Positions 46,659-55,060 of a stretch of DNA of 60,065 nucleotides are shown in pieces. The first letter of the stretch is position 1. Each line of letters begins with the position of its first letter. The notes beneath the pieces are model-generated. The model was not told the origin of the DNA and did no database searches. It was given only the letters and a program-made list of their open reading frames with translations. Both the position numbers and the translations under genes were made by a program. Source of the stretch: Elusimicrobiales bacterium. Its GTDB lineage: Bacteria > Elusimicrobiota > Elusimicrobia > Elusimicrobiales > UBA9959. The stretch covers positions 1 through 60,065 of the forward strand of contig JANZZP010000017.1 of the NCBI GenBank assembly GCA_026419335.1, written 5' to 3'.

Positions 46659-47924
46659 GTGATTACAAAAAAGAACTTTGATGTAGCGGATTTGTCTCTT
46701 TCTAAAGAAGGAAAAAAGAGAATTGAGTGGGCATCAAAGGATATGCCAGTTTTAAATATGATAGGTGAAAGATTTGAAAAGGAAAAGCCACTAAAAGGAA
46801 TAAAGATATCATGTTGTCTTCATGTAACAACTGAAACTGCTAATCTTATGCTTACTTTAAAAAAAGGAGGAGCAGATGTGTGTCTTTGTGCATCTAACCC
46901 ACTTTCAACACAAGATGATGTTGCCTCTTCTTTAGTGAAGGATTTTGATATAAAAGTGTTTGCTGTAAAGGGTGAGGATAACAAGACTTATTATTCACAT
47001 ATACAAGCTGCTGTAAGTCACAGACCTAATATAACTATGGATGATGGAGCAGATGTCATTTCTACAATTCACAAAAATTGGAAAGATATTGATTTTCATA
47101 TAATAGGTGGTACTGAAGAAACTACAACTGGAGTTATAAGACTAAAAGCTCTTAAAAAAGAAGGTAATTTAAAATATCCTGTAATAGCAGTCAATGATTC
47201 TATGACCAAACATATGTTTGACAACAGATATGGTACTGGGCAGTCAACTATAGATGGAATACTTAGAGCAACAAATATATTGCTTTCTGGAAAAAATTTT
47301 GTTGTTTGTGGGTATGGATGGTGTGGTAGAGGAGTTGCTCAAAGAGCAAAAGGTGCAGGGGCAAATGTTATTATAACAGAAGTTGATGAAATAAAAGCTC
47401 TTGAAGCAGTTATGGATGGATATGTCGTTATGAGTATGGATGAAGCTGCAGAGGTCGGTGATGTGTTTGTTACTGTTACAGGTAATATAAATGTCATAGA
47501 TAAGAGGCATTTTTTCAAAATGAAAAATGGTGCTATTGTGGCTAATAGTGGACATTTTAATGTTGAAATAAATATCAAAGCATTAAAAGAAATATCTACA
47601 TCTAAAAAAAATATCCGTCCTTTTGTTGATGAATATATAATAAATGGAAAATCTATATATCTTCTTGCTGATGGGAGATTAGTAAATTTATCAGCAGCTG
47701 AAGGGCATCCTGCTTCTGTTATGGATATGTCATTTTCAAACCAAGCACTTGCATGCGAATACCTTGTTAAAAATTCAAATAAATTAGAAAAAGATGTATA
47801 TGTTTTACCTGAAGATTTAGATAGAGAGATTGCTAGATTAAAATTAAAATCTATGGGAGTGAAAGTAGATAAACTTACAGAAGAGCAAAAAAAATATCTT
47901 TCAAGCTGGAGAGAAGGAACATAA
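46659..47924 (+). CDS. ahcY: S-adenosylhomocysteine hydrolase
   Basis: 421 residues from the GTG at 46659, chosen for its GGGAGG Shine-Dalgarno and the normal N-terminus (KNFDVADLSLSKEGKKRI). An NAD-binding GYGWCGRG loop, CCLHVTTETANL, NDSMTKHMFDNRYGTGQS and the C-terminal AEGHPASVMDMSF are all present. It splits SAH to homocysteine and adenosine. Stop codon is 13 bp before a CheY-like gene in the same run. Confidence 0.97.
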   Translation: MITKKNFDVADLSLSKEGKKRIEWASKDMPVLNMIGERFEKEKPLKGIKISCCLHVTTETANLMLTLKKGGADVCLCASNPLSTQDDVASSLVKDFDIKVFAVKGEDNKTYYSHIQAAVSHRPNITMDDGADVISTIHKNWKDIDFHIIGGTEETTTGVIRLKALKKEGNLKYPVIAVNDSMTKHMFDNRYGTGQSTIDGILRATNILLSGKNFVVCGYGWCGRGVAQRAKGAGANVIITEVDEIKALEAVMDGYVVMSMDEAAEVGDVFVTVTGNINVIDKRHFFKMKNGAIVANSGHFNVEINIKALKEISTSKKNIRPFVDEYIINGKSIYLLADGRLVNLSAAEGHPASVMDMSFSNQALACEYLVKNSNKLEKDVYVLPEDLDREIARLKLKSMGVKVDKLTEEQKKYLSSWREGT

Positions 47925-47937
47925 AATAGGGGGGTAT

Positions 47938-48282
47938 ATGAAATGTGTGATAATAGATGATAATCCTTTTACAAGGATGACTCTTAAAGCAGCTATAGAA
48001 AAAATGGGGAATCAAGTGGTTGGTGAAGCAGATTCTGTGAGTAATGCTATTCAACTTTTGAAAAAAACGGATGCTGATGTAATTCTTTTAGACCTTATTC
48101 TTCCAGATGGTAATGGTATTGAACTTTTAAGTTTTATAAATAAAAACAAGAAAGTTATAGCGATAACCGCAGTTGACCAAGATATAGTTGATGAAGAGTT
48201 AAAAAAAAATGGTGTTAAAACTATTTTGAGAAAACCTTTTTCATACGAAGAACTTCGAAAGGTATTGGAAAGTATAATATGA
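47938..48282 (+). CDS. CheY-like single-domain response regulator
   Basis: A 114-residue receiver domain with D7/D8, phosphorylation site D52 (LLDLILPDGNG), switch T77 and Lys K99 (LRKPFS). GGGGG precedes the ATG. It overlaps the next gene by 4 bp; that gene encodes a CheC-like protein, a known type of CheY-P phosphatase, so the two probably form a functional pair. Confidence 0.9.
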   Translation: MKCVIIDDNPFTRMTLKAAIEKMGNQVVGEADSVSNAIQLLKKTDADVILLDLILPDGNGIELLSFINKNKKVIAITAVDQDIVDEELKKNGVKTILRKPFSYEELRKVLESII

Positions 48283-48815
48283 TAAATCTCAATAAAAAAA
48301 TTGAAGAGATAATAAAAAGAGGATTAATTAAAGCATCAAACAGACTTCAAAGAATAACATCTGTTAATTGGACAATTAGTGAAGTTAAAGTAGGTCCTAT
48401 TAAAATTGATGATGAAGATTGTATTTGTGTGTATTTAAAATCAGAAACAGAATTTTCATGTGTTCTTACTGTGTCAGAAAAAGATGCAGGAAAAATAATG
48501 AAATATTTTATCACTTCTTATTTACCTCAATTTAATACGTTGGAGATAATGGAGTTTTTCGTAAATGAACTTGGAAATATAATATTAAATTCCTCTTTAA
48601 GTGAATTTGCTAATGAACTTAAAATAAAAATAATACCACATCCGCCTAATACAATAAAAGGAAAAAAATCTTTTATAATAGAAAATATTCTTTCAATGAT
48701 AGAAACTTCTAATCATGCTGTTATTTCAAGTAGAATAAAACTTATTATAGAAAACACAATAGTTATAGATGTTTACTATTTCATCTCAAAGAATTTTATT
48801 GAAAGAATATTATGA
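48279..48815 (+). CDS. CheC/CheX-like phosphatase domain protein
   Basis: A 178-residue protein. The CheC active-site pattern ExxN-x22-P is present once: E97 and N100 in NELGNIILN, and P123. The usual Asp/Ser four residues before the Glu is Phe. CheC proteins dephosphorylate CheY-P; overlap with the CheY-like gene by 4 bp supports that role. A second active site, as in CheC proper, is not evident, so it is closer to the single-site CheX type. By-eye assignment. Confidence 0.65.
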   Translation: MINLNKKIEEIIKRGLIKASNRLQRITSVNWTISEVKVGPIKIDDEDCICVYLKSETEFSCVLTVSEKDAGKIMKYFITSYLPQFNTLEIMEFFVNELGNIILNSSLSEFANELKIKIIPHPPNTIKGKKSFIIENILSMIETSNHAVISSRIKLIIENTIVIDVYYFISKNFIERIL

Positions 48816-49288
48816 GTGTCTTAATTATCATATTATCTCTAATGCTAAACGCTCATGAAGTTGATATTTCTCTTGAAAAAACTAGTACTAAACTTACTTC
48901 AAAACCTATATATACTAAAATAGAATATATTAATCTTTCAGAAAGAAATAATAATTTTCGAGTTAGAGTTAATTTTAAGAATACATCTTCTAAAAAACTA
49001 AAAGCCATAGTAATGCGGTATTCTTTTAAGATTATACTTGAAAGGAACTCAAATCGATTTGAAACTATATCACTCGTGTCTTCATTTTTAAGAGAGAGTG
49101 AAATTAAGCCTTACGAAAGTAAAAGTTTTTATATATATGGTATAAAAAATCTTTTTATGGAAATAAACAAATTACGCAAAGTTGGTTATAAACCAATGTT
49201 TGTGAAAATTGAATTAATGAAGGAGCCCAAAAAAGATGAAGATATTATAATAAAAGATGCTTTATTTGAGATAAAGGAGGATTTTTAA
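48812..49288 (+). CDS. Small exported protein of unknown function
   Basis: A 158-residue protein with a short signal-like N-terminus ([16 protein letters not shown]) and a beta-rich remainder (for example [20 protein letters not shown]), suggestive of an immunoglobulin-like or FxLYD-type fold. No motif recognised. It overlaps the CheC-like gene by 4 bp and is 2 bp before serS, within the same run, so it is translated as part of an essential-gene operon. Confidence 0.65.
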   Translation: MSVLIIILSLMLNAHEVDISLEKTSTKLTSKPIYTKIEYINLSERNNNFRVRVNFKNTSSKKLKAIVMRYSFKIILERNSNRFETISLVSSFLRESEIKPYESKSFYIYGIKNLFMEINKLRKVGYKPMFVKIELMKEPKKDEDIIIKDALFEIKEDF

Positions 49289-49290
49289 AT

Positions 49291-50568
49291 ATGATAGATG
49301 TAAAATTATTACGTACAAATCCAATAATAATTGAAAATTCAATTGTTAAGAGAGGTGGTAGATATCTACCATATTTTAAACAATTAATTGAGAAAGATAA
49401 ACTTCGCCTTGAAAAGCTCAAAGAAATTGAAAATTTAAACAGAAGAAGAAATGAAATAACTAGAGATATTGGTAACTTAAAGAAAAACAATCAGAGCATC
49501 CCTCAAGATTTAACTGACGAAGCAAACAAGATAAAAAATTCTATATCAAATATAGAAGAAGATTTAAAAAGACTAGATGAGGAAGTTAATAATCTTTTGT
49601 TAAGTATTCCAAATATTTTAGACCCATCTGTGCCTGAAGGCAAATCTGATGAGGATAATAAAGTAGTGTATGAAAATCTTTGTGGAAAAAGAAATTTTGA
49701 TTTTACTCCACTTTCTCATTGGGAGATTGGTGAGAAACTTGGAATTCTTGATTTTGAAACAGCATCGATTCTTAGTGGTTCAAGATTTGCTTTACTTAAA
49801 GGTAAGGGTGCTTCTCTTGAGAGAGCATTAATAAATTTTATGCTTGATTTACATACAAAACAACATAATTATCAGGAAATATTTCCACCTTTTTTAGTTA
49901 ACAGAAAAACCATGATTGGAACAGGTCAACTACCAAAATTTGAAGAAGATCTTTATAAAGTTTTTACTGAACCTGAACTTTTTTTGATACCAACTGCCGA
50001 GGTTCCATTGACAAATATGTATGCTGATAAAATTTTAAAAGAAGATGAATTACCTAAACAATTTACAGCCTACACAGCCTGTTTTAGACAGGAAGCTGGC
50101 AGTTATGGTAAAGATACAAAAGGTCTTATTAGGAATCACCAATTTAATAAAGTTGAGCTTGTTTGGATAACAACACCAGAAAGGTCAGATGAAATTCTTG
50201 AACTTATGACCAGACACGCGAAAAGAGTTTTAGAAATTTTAGAACTTCCACACAGAGTTATTCAATTATGTAGTGGAGATATTGGTTTTGCTTCTTCTAA
50301 AACTTATGATATAGAGGTTTGGATGCCGTCAGAAAACAGATTTAGAGAGATATCCTCTTGTTCAAACTGTAAAGATTTTCAAGCACGTAGGATGAATACT
50401 CGTTTTAAAAGACCTGATGGAAAAATTGAGTACGTTCATACTTTAAATGGTTCTGGACTTGCAGTAGGAAGAACTTTTGCTGCCATACTTGAAAACTACC
50501 AAAATCCTGATGGTTCTGTCTCAATACCTAAAGCTTTGATTGAATATACTGGTTTTGATGTAATATGA
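49291..50568 (+). CDS. serS: Seryl-tRNA synthetase
   Basis: A 425-residue class II synthetase. The N-terminal 110 residues form the tRNA-binding coiled coil. Motif 2 is in [20 protein letters not shown], motif 3 in [19 protein letters not shown], with TAEVPLTN and [15 protein letters not shown] between. AAGGAGG precedes the ATG. It sits between a small exported protein and a TPR protein, which overlaps its end by 4 bp. Confidence 0.97.
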   Translation: MIDVKLLRTNPIIIENSIVKRGGRYLPYFKQLIEKDKLRLEKLKEIENLNRRRNEITRDIGNLKKNNQSIPQDLTDEANKIKNSISNIEEDLKRLDEEVNNLLLSIPNILDPSVPEGKSDEDNKVVYENLCGKRNFDFTPLSHWEIGEKLGILDFETASILSGSRFALLKGKGASLERALINFMLDLHTKQHNYQEIFPPFLVNRKTMIGTGQLPKFEEDLYKVFTEPELFLIPTAEVPLTNMYADKILKEDELPKQFTAYTACFRQEAGSYGKDTKGLIRNHQFNKVELVWITTPERSDEILELMTRHAKRVLEILELPHRVIQLCSGDIGFASSKTYDIEVWMPSENRFREISSCSNCKDFQARRMNTRFKRPDGKIEYVHTLNGSGLAVGRTFAAILENYQNPDGSVSIPKALIEYTGFDVI

Positions 50569-51746
50569 ATTTTATTATCCTTTTATTTTCAGTTATATTT
50601 AATTTTTTAAATGCTCAATTCCTTACTCAAAATAATCGGGAAATAATGGAAATGTCTCAGCAGGGAATAGAATATATTTACTCTATTAAACCTATTGAAG
50701 CAAGAAAAGTATTTAGTGAGCTTATAAATAAGTATCCAGAACATCCTTTTGGACATTTTGGACTTGCTATGTCTAAATGGGCAGAGTTTGAATATTTGGA
50801 TGAACAAACATCGACAACTCTTGATGAAGAGTATCATACATTAAGTAAAAAAGCAATTGAGATAGGAGAATTATGGATTAAAAAAAATCCTGCTGATGCT
50901 CAAGCGAGAATGTGTTTAGGTGGAACTTATGGACTTTTAGCTCGACTTTACGTTACTCAGCATAGATGGATAAAAGCGTATTTTGCTGGGAAAAAAGCAG
51001 TGTCTAATATGAAAAAAGCTTTAGAATTAGATCCAAATTTGTATGACGCATATCTTGGATTAGGTTTATGGGAATATTCGGCAGGTACCCTTGGTGGTGT
51101 AATAAAAATACTAGCATCTTTTCTTGTGAGAGGAGATGCTAAGAAAGGTATAGAATATTTAAAACTATGTGCTGAAAATGGAAGATTCAATAAAACTGCT
51201 GCAAAACTTCTTCTAATTGAGATATTTACACAAACTGATAGCCAATATTCAAATCCACAACTTGCTGTTAAGTGGTCAAAAGAACTTTTTGAAAAGTATC
51301 CTAATTTAGCTCAAATGCATTTTGTTTTGATAGTATCACTTTATGAGGCAAAGATGTATGATGAAGTGGAAAAAGAAATGAAAGAATACTTAAAAAGAAT
51401 TGAAAGTGGATTTGAGAGTTATCATTCAACGTATTATCCAAGGATTTATTTGTCTCTTGGTACATTGTATATGGTGAAAAATGATCTAATAAAGGCATAT
51501 GATTATTTTAAAAAATCAGCAGATTTCATTGAAAAAGAAAAAAAACCAACAAGATGGGCAGTTTGGAGTGTTGTTAGAATGGGAAATGTATATGATCTTA
51601 AAGGTGAAAGAAAAATGGCATTAGAAATGTATAAAAAAGCACTTTCCTATCCTGATTTATGGGGATTTAAGGATTATATAGAAGAGAATATTAAATCTCC
51701 TTTTACAATAAAAAAATATCTTGCGACTCAACTTCCACCGCCATGA
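50565..51746 (+). CDS. Exported TPR-repeat protein
   Basis: A 393-residue protein with a signal peptide (1-17) and tetratricopeptide-like helical repeats: about 40-75, 110-165 ([20 protein letters not shown]), 230-265, 290-325 and 335-365. Probably periplasmic and protein-binding; the partner is unknown. It overlaps serS and the following EamA gene by 4 bp each. Confidence 0.8.
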   Translation: MNFIILLFSVIFNFLNAQFLTQNNREIMEMSQQGIEYIYSIKPIEARKVFSELINKYPEHPFGHFGLAMSKWAEFEYLDEQTSTTLDEEYHTLSKKAIEIGELWIKKNPADAQARMCLGGTYGLLARLYVTQHRWIKAYFAGKKAVSNMKKALELDPNLYDAYLGLGLWEYSAGTLGGVIKILASFLVRGDAKKGIEYLKLCAENGRFNKTAAKLLLIEIFTQTDSQYSNPQLAVKWSKELFEKYPNLAQMHFVLIVSLYEAKMYDEVEKEMKEYLKRIESGFESYHSTYYPRIYLSLGTLYMVKNDLIKAYDYFKKSADFIEKEKKPTRWAVWSVVRMGNVYDLKGERKMALEMYKKALSYPDLWGFKDYIEENIKSPFTIKKYLATQLPPP

Positions 51747-52180
51747 ATAATTTATCTTTTGAAACTATAATTTACTTATCTACTGCTATAATAGCATGGG
51801 GGCTTGGCGCTATATTTGATAAGCTTGTTTTAAAATACATTAATTCAACTCATGCTTTTTATTTAAGATTATTAGTTATGGTTATTTTATTTATTTCTAT
51901 CATACTATTTAGAATAAACTCAACACTACATGATATAAAGAAAACTCCTTTTCCTGCATATATCTATACGTTTTTAGGTGTATTTATGGCAATGCTTGGA
52001 GTTTTTACATATCTTAGAGCAATGAGTATTTCTGAAGCTTCGCGAATTGTTCCAATATCTTCTACTTATCCTTTGATAACACTTTTTGTAGCTGTTTTAA
52101 TTTTAGGTGAAAGTTTTACATTATTAAAGTTTTTTGGTACTATTTTAATTATTTTTGGGGTATATTTAATATCTAAATAA
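51743..52180 (+). CDS. Half-size EamA/DMT-type membrane protein
   Basis: A 145-residue protein with five predicted membrane helices, equal to one EamA repeat. It contains a typical C-terminal half: YLRAMSISEASRIVPIS, then STYPLITLFVAVLILGE and FGTILIIFGVYLIS. Single-repeat members act as dimers (compare SMR-like or ArnE-like transporters). Substrate unknown. It overlaps the TPR gene by 4 bp. Confidence 0.82.
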   Translation: MNNLSFETIIYLSTAIIAWGLGAIFDKLVLKYINSTHAFYLRLLVMVILFISIILFRINSTLHDIKKTPFPAYIYTFLGVFMAMLGVFTYLRAMSISEASRIVPISSTYPLITLFVAVLILGESFTLLKFFGTILIIFGVYLISK

Positions 52181-52182
52181 AT

Positions 52183-52458
52183 ATGGCAAAAGTAACTATA
52201 AAATTATACACAACGCTTAAAGAAAGATTAAACAAGAGTCATGTTGAAGTAAATGCTAACACATTAAAAGAAGCTCTCGAAAAGCTTTGTATCAAAGAGA
52301 AGAAAATAAAAAATATTCTTTTTGAGAAAAAGGGAAAAGTAAAAGGATACTTTGTTATAACAATTAATTCTAATATAATAGATAATTCAAAAATATCTAA
52401 AATTAAGCTGTTTAATGGAGATATAATAAACATATTTCCACCTGTAAGTGGTGGATAA
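52183..52458 (+). CDS. MoaD/ThiS-like sulfur carrier protein
   Basis: A 91-residue beta-grasp protein ending in the diagnostic Gly-Gly (FPPVSGG), the site of adenylation and thiocarboxylation by a ThiF/MoeB-type enzyme. FNGDIINIFPPVSGG is closer to MoaD than to ThiS. No E1-like activator, MoaE or ThiG is in the window, so its pathway (molybdopterin, tungstopterin or another sulfur transfer) is open. Confidence 0.85.
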   Translation: MAKVTIKLYTTLKERLNKSHVEVNANTLKEALEKLCIKEKKIKNILFEKKGKVKGYFVITINSNIIDNSKISKIKLFNGDIINIFPPVSGG

Positions 52459-52474
52459 ATTTAATGTTTAATTT

Positions 52475-52891
52475 ATGAAATCTCATACTTCTTATATTAC
52501 CATGTATACAAAAAAAAGATATGAGATAATAAACATTACTCATTTGATAGAAGAAGAACTAAAAAAAAGTGGAATCAAAGAAGGATTATGTTTAGTAAAT
52601 GCTATGCATATAACAGCAAGTGTTTTTATAAACGACAATGAGAATGGACTTCATAGAGATTTTTTAAACTGGCTTGAAAAACTCGCTCCATATTCCAAAT
52701 CATCATATGAACATAACAAAACAGGAGAAGATAACGGAGATGCCCACCTCAAAAGAACAATTATGGGAAGAGAGGTTGTTATAGCAGTTACAAATGGTAA
52801 GCTTGATTTTGGACCTTGGGAACAAATTTTTTATGGAGAATTTGATGGACAGAGACCGAAAAAAATATTAATCAAAATAATAGGTGAATAA
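52475..52891 (+). CDS. YjbQ/UPF0047 family protein
   Basis: A 138-residue member of the YjbQ family, for which thiamin phosphate synthase side activity has been reported in E. coli. Signatures: [40 protein letters not shown], and [18 protein letters not shown] with the conserved His residues. Physiological role unknown. It ends 4 bp before the stop of the opposing HTH gene. Confidence 0.9.
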   Translation: MKSHTSYITMYTKKRYEIINITHLIEEELKKSGIKEGLCLVNAMHITASVFINDNENGLHRDFLNWLEKLAPYSKSSYEHNKTGEDNGDAHLKRTIMGREVVIAVTNGKLDFGPWEQIFYGEFDGQRPKKILIKIIGE

Positions 52892-52895
52892 GAAC

Positions 52896-53189
52896 TTAAT
52901 CCCACCCAATATCTTCTATATCGCTTTTATTAAAAAGTTGATGTGATTTTTGTTGTAATTTTTTAGAATTAACCTGTTTTTGTTTATCGAGATTAATCTC
53001 TTTTAAATTTAAATATGTCTTGTTGTTCTTTTTTTTGTATATATATTTATCTAATTCCTTTTCTTCAATGGCCCAGTTCCTGCCTATTCTTATAGCTTTT
53101 AACTTTCCTTTCTTTATTTGTTTGAACACAGCAATTCTTGATATTCCAATTCTATTGGCGAACTGAGGAATAGATAAAAAATTTGACAT
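52896..53189 (-). CDS. Excisionase/HTH_17-type DNA-binding regulator
   Basis: A 97-residue protein. Residues 3-50 form a winged helix of the excisionase/MerR-like HTH_17 type (SIPQFANRIGISRIAVFKQI, then KLKAIRIGRNWAIEEKELD). The C-terminal half is Lys/Gln-rich and probably unstructured. Its upstream region holds a near-consensus promoter and two copies of a palindrome, one covering the -10 box, so autoregulation is likely. No phage or integrase gene is nearby, so a transcription factor is favoured over an excisionase. Confidence 0.82.
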   Translation of the reverse strand: MSNFLSIPQFANRIGISRIAVFKQIKKGKLKAIRIGRNWAIEEKELDKYIYKKKNNKTYLNLKEINLDKQKQVNSKKLQQKSHQLFNKSDIEDIGWD

Positions 53190-53190
53190 A

Positions 53191-53212
53191 ATAGTTAACC
53201 TATGTTAATTAT
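53191..53212. promoter_or_regulatory. Operator candidate O1 (imperfect palindrome)
   Basis: ATAGTTAAC-CTAT-GTTAATTAT, two 9-base arms with one mismatch around a 4-base spacer. It lies 1 bp upstream of the HTH gene start codon (minus strand) and overlaps the -10 box. A bound repressor would block initiation. The same core recurs at 53262-53287. Confidence 0.6.
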
Positions 53213-53240
53213 TATATAAATTTATAATAATATTTGTCAA
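53211..53240 (-). promoter_or_regulatory. Promoter of the HTH regulator gene
   Basis: On the minus strand, perfect TTGACA (53240-53235) and perfect TATAAT (53216-53211) are separated by 18 bp. Predicted start near 53204 gives a leader of about 15 nt without a strong Shine-Dalgarno. This is the best consensus promoter in the window and lies between the two palindromes. Confidence 0.7.
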
Positions 53241-53261
53241 TATCTATTATTATATCATAAT

Positions 53262-53287
53262 TTTTAGTTAACTTATGTTAACTAAAA
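53262..53287. promoter_or_regulatory. Operator candidate O2 (perfect palindrome)
   Basis: TTTTAGTTAAC-TTAT-GTTAACTAAAA, perfect 11-base arms around a 4-base spacer, sharing the GTTAAC-N4-GTTAAY core of O1. It is upstream of the -35 of the HTH gene, and 6 bp after the DUF2238 stop codon. The centres of O1 and O2 are 73 bp apart, close to seven helical turns. A terminator is unlikely because the stem is nearly all A+T. Confidence 0.6.
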
Positions 53288-53293
53288 GAAAAA

Positions 53294-53893
53294 TTATTTT
53301 TTATTTATGAGATTGAACAAAATAACTGAGAAAATAGCTCCTATTCCATCCATGAGCATATCTTTTTGGGCATCCCAAACATCTCCCTGACTTCCAAGGA
53401 AGGCTGCAGCTTGTTGAGGTGAAGTTATTAAAGTATAAGACCATTCAGCTATTTCATATATAGCGGCTACTGCTAATATAAAAGAAATAGATAGTATTGT
53501 AAGAAACCATTTCTCTTTTACAAGTTGTTTTTTTATGATGTATTCTGAAATTGGGTATGCAAAGAAACCAACGGTAAAATGCGCTACCCTATCAAAATTA
53601 TTCCTTTGGAAACCAAATAATTCTGTAAAAAAGGAAAAGGGAACTCTTTCAAATGTATAGTGGGCTCCTGTTGTATGTAAGAATATAAATATACTCATAA
53701 GAATATAAGATGTATTAGAAAATGTGAATTTTTTATAAGTTAAAACTAGTGTTAATACTATAACAGCTACTGGAATATTTTCTGCTATCCATATATTTCT
53801 ATCATATGGTTTTATTCCCATAATAATAAAATAAATTATATAAAGCAAAAGCAAGAATAAAGGAATATTAAAACCTAATTTTCTAAAGTTCAT
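53294..53893 (-). CDS. DUF2238 (YjdF-like) membrane protein
   Basis: A 199-residue protein with about six membrane helices. HTTGAHYTFERVPF, RNNFDRVAHFTVGF, IYEIAEWSYTL and GDVWDAQKDMLMDGIGA are typical of the DUF2238 family and conserve polar residues within helices. Function unknown. TATAAT lies 11 nt before the ATG, with an AGG that may act as a weak Shine-Dalgarno. It is upstream of the HTH gene on the same strand. Confidence 0.87.
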   Translation of the reverse strand: MNFRKLGFNIPLFLLLLYIIYFIIMGIKPYDRNIWIAENIPVAVIVLTLVLTYKKFTFSNTSYILMSIFIFLHTTGAHYTFERVPFSFFTELFGFQRNNFDRVAHFTVGFFAYPISEYIIKKQLVKEKWFLTILSISFILAVAAIYEIAEWSYTLITSPQQAAAFLGSQGDVWDAQKDMLMDGIGAIFSVILFNLINKK

Positions 53894-54017
53894 ATTAAAA
53901 ACCTATTATATCAATTATTCGTATAATATGCCATATGATTAACTCTACATATTTTTTTATTTATATTTTTTGAATAATGTGCATGTTATATCTGAAATAA
54001 TGAACTATGTTTTTTAA

Positions 54018-54569
54018 AATAATTATTTTAAGGTTAGTTTACAAAAAATACCTTATCATGAAATTAAAAATTTTACTACTGATTATTATGATGAAATAGA
54101 TATTTTATAAATACCTTCTTAAAACCGTAGCTGAATTAAATAAAAAATATTTACTTAAGGGTTATTATATTCATACTGCTCTTACAAATTGCATAATGTT
54201 TAATGATTAAGAATATATAAAAGTTATGAATAGACTAATGGAAGTAGTTGTGCTGTTATTTTTATTGGATATATTGACAAATCTGTAAAATTACTTAGTT
54301 CTTATTGGATATTATTATTCACAGGAGCTTAAAGAAGCTGGAAAAGGTGGATTGTATCACAGAAATGCTATATTTTCCAAATATGGATGCCCTGATATGG
54401 ATTTTAAAAAAGATTGTTATGTAATTATCCTGAAATTAAAAAAATATTAAATACTTTGATGATTTTACATCCATCTTTATGGAAGCTTTCAAAACCTACT
54501 TGAAATATCAATATTCTTTCTACTGTTTTTGTTGGTGAAAGATTTAATGGTAGAGTTACAGATTATTAA
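54018..54569 (+). pseudogene. Heavily decayed gene, original function not recognised
   Basis: The 716-bp gap 53894-54609 has no intact gene but a readable remnant. Protein-like pieces join through four frame changes and two in-frame stops (TAA 54208, TGA 54501): SLQKIPYHEIKNFTTDYYDE; then FYKYLLKTVAELNKKYLLKG; then SSCAVIFIGYIDKSVKLLSS; then GKGGLYHRNAIFSKYGCPDM; then NYPEIKKILNTLMILHPSLW; and finally STVFVGERFNGRVTDY before TAA at 54567. All pieces are in order on one strand, as expected of one dead gene of at least 180 codons. I cannot name the family. Confidence 0.7.
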
Positions 54570-54609
54570 AATATTTAAAAAAATCGTAAAATTATTATAA
54601 GGAGGGTTA

Positions 54610-55053
54610 ATGCGAAAGATAATGGTATTAGTAATGAGTATTGTTTTTATCCCTGCTATCCATGGAGCAGATTATGGAAGTGCAGGATGTGGGTTAGGAA
54701 GCATGATTTTTAAACAAGACAATACTGCACCCGCTCAAATACTTGCTTCTACAACAAATGGGACATCTTGGAGTCAAACATTTGGTATAACTTTTGGTAC
54801 TTCCAATTGCAACAACAAGGGTTTAATTCAATTATCAAAAGCCAGAGAAGCATATATAGAAGCTAATTATAAGGATATAGCGAAAGATGTTGCAAGAGGA
54901 AATGGAGAATATCTTGTTGCTTTAGCAAAACTATATGGTTATAGCAACAATATAGATACTTTTGTGCTTATTTTGAAAAGGAATTATGACAAAATATTTT
55001 CATCTAACAGCGCAAAAGTAGCTTTTGAAGAAATAAACAAACTTGTCAGTTAA
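54610..55053 (+). CDS. DUF3015 family exported protein
   Basis: A 147-residue protein with a signal peptide (1-20) and the DUF3015 signature: YGSAGCGLGSMIF, then TTNGTSWSQTFGITFGTSNC, with two Cys that may pair. Function unknown; in Proteobacteria the family often lies next to DUF4105, as here. A GGAGG Shine-Dalgarno precedes the ATG. Confidence 0.9.
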   Translation: MRKIMVLVMSIVFIPAIHGADYGSAGCGLGSMIFKQDNTAPAQILASTTNGTSWSQTFGITFGTSNCNNKGLIQLSKAREAYIEANYKDIAKDVARGNGEYLVALAKLYGYSNNIDTFVLILKRNYDKIFSSNSAKVAFEEINKLVS

Positions 55054-55060
55054 TTTGTAT

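Noticed and set aside
52896..53189. HTH gene as an excisionase of an integrated element
   Set aside because: No integrase, attachment repeats or phage genes nearby; palindromic operators at its own promoter favour a transcription factor.
53262..53287. Perfect palindrome as an intrinsic terminator of the DUF2238 gene
   Set aside because: The stem is nearly all A+T, and a related copy covers a promoter, so an operator fits better.
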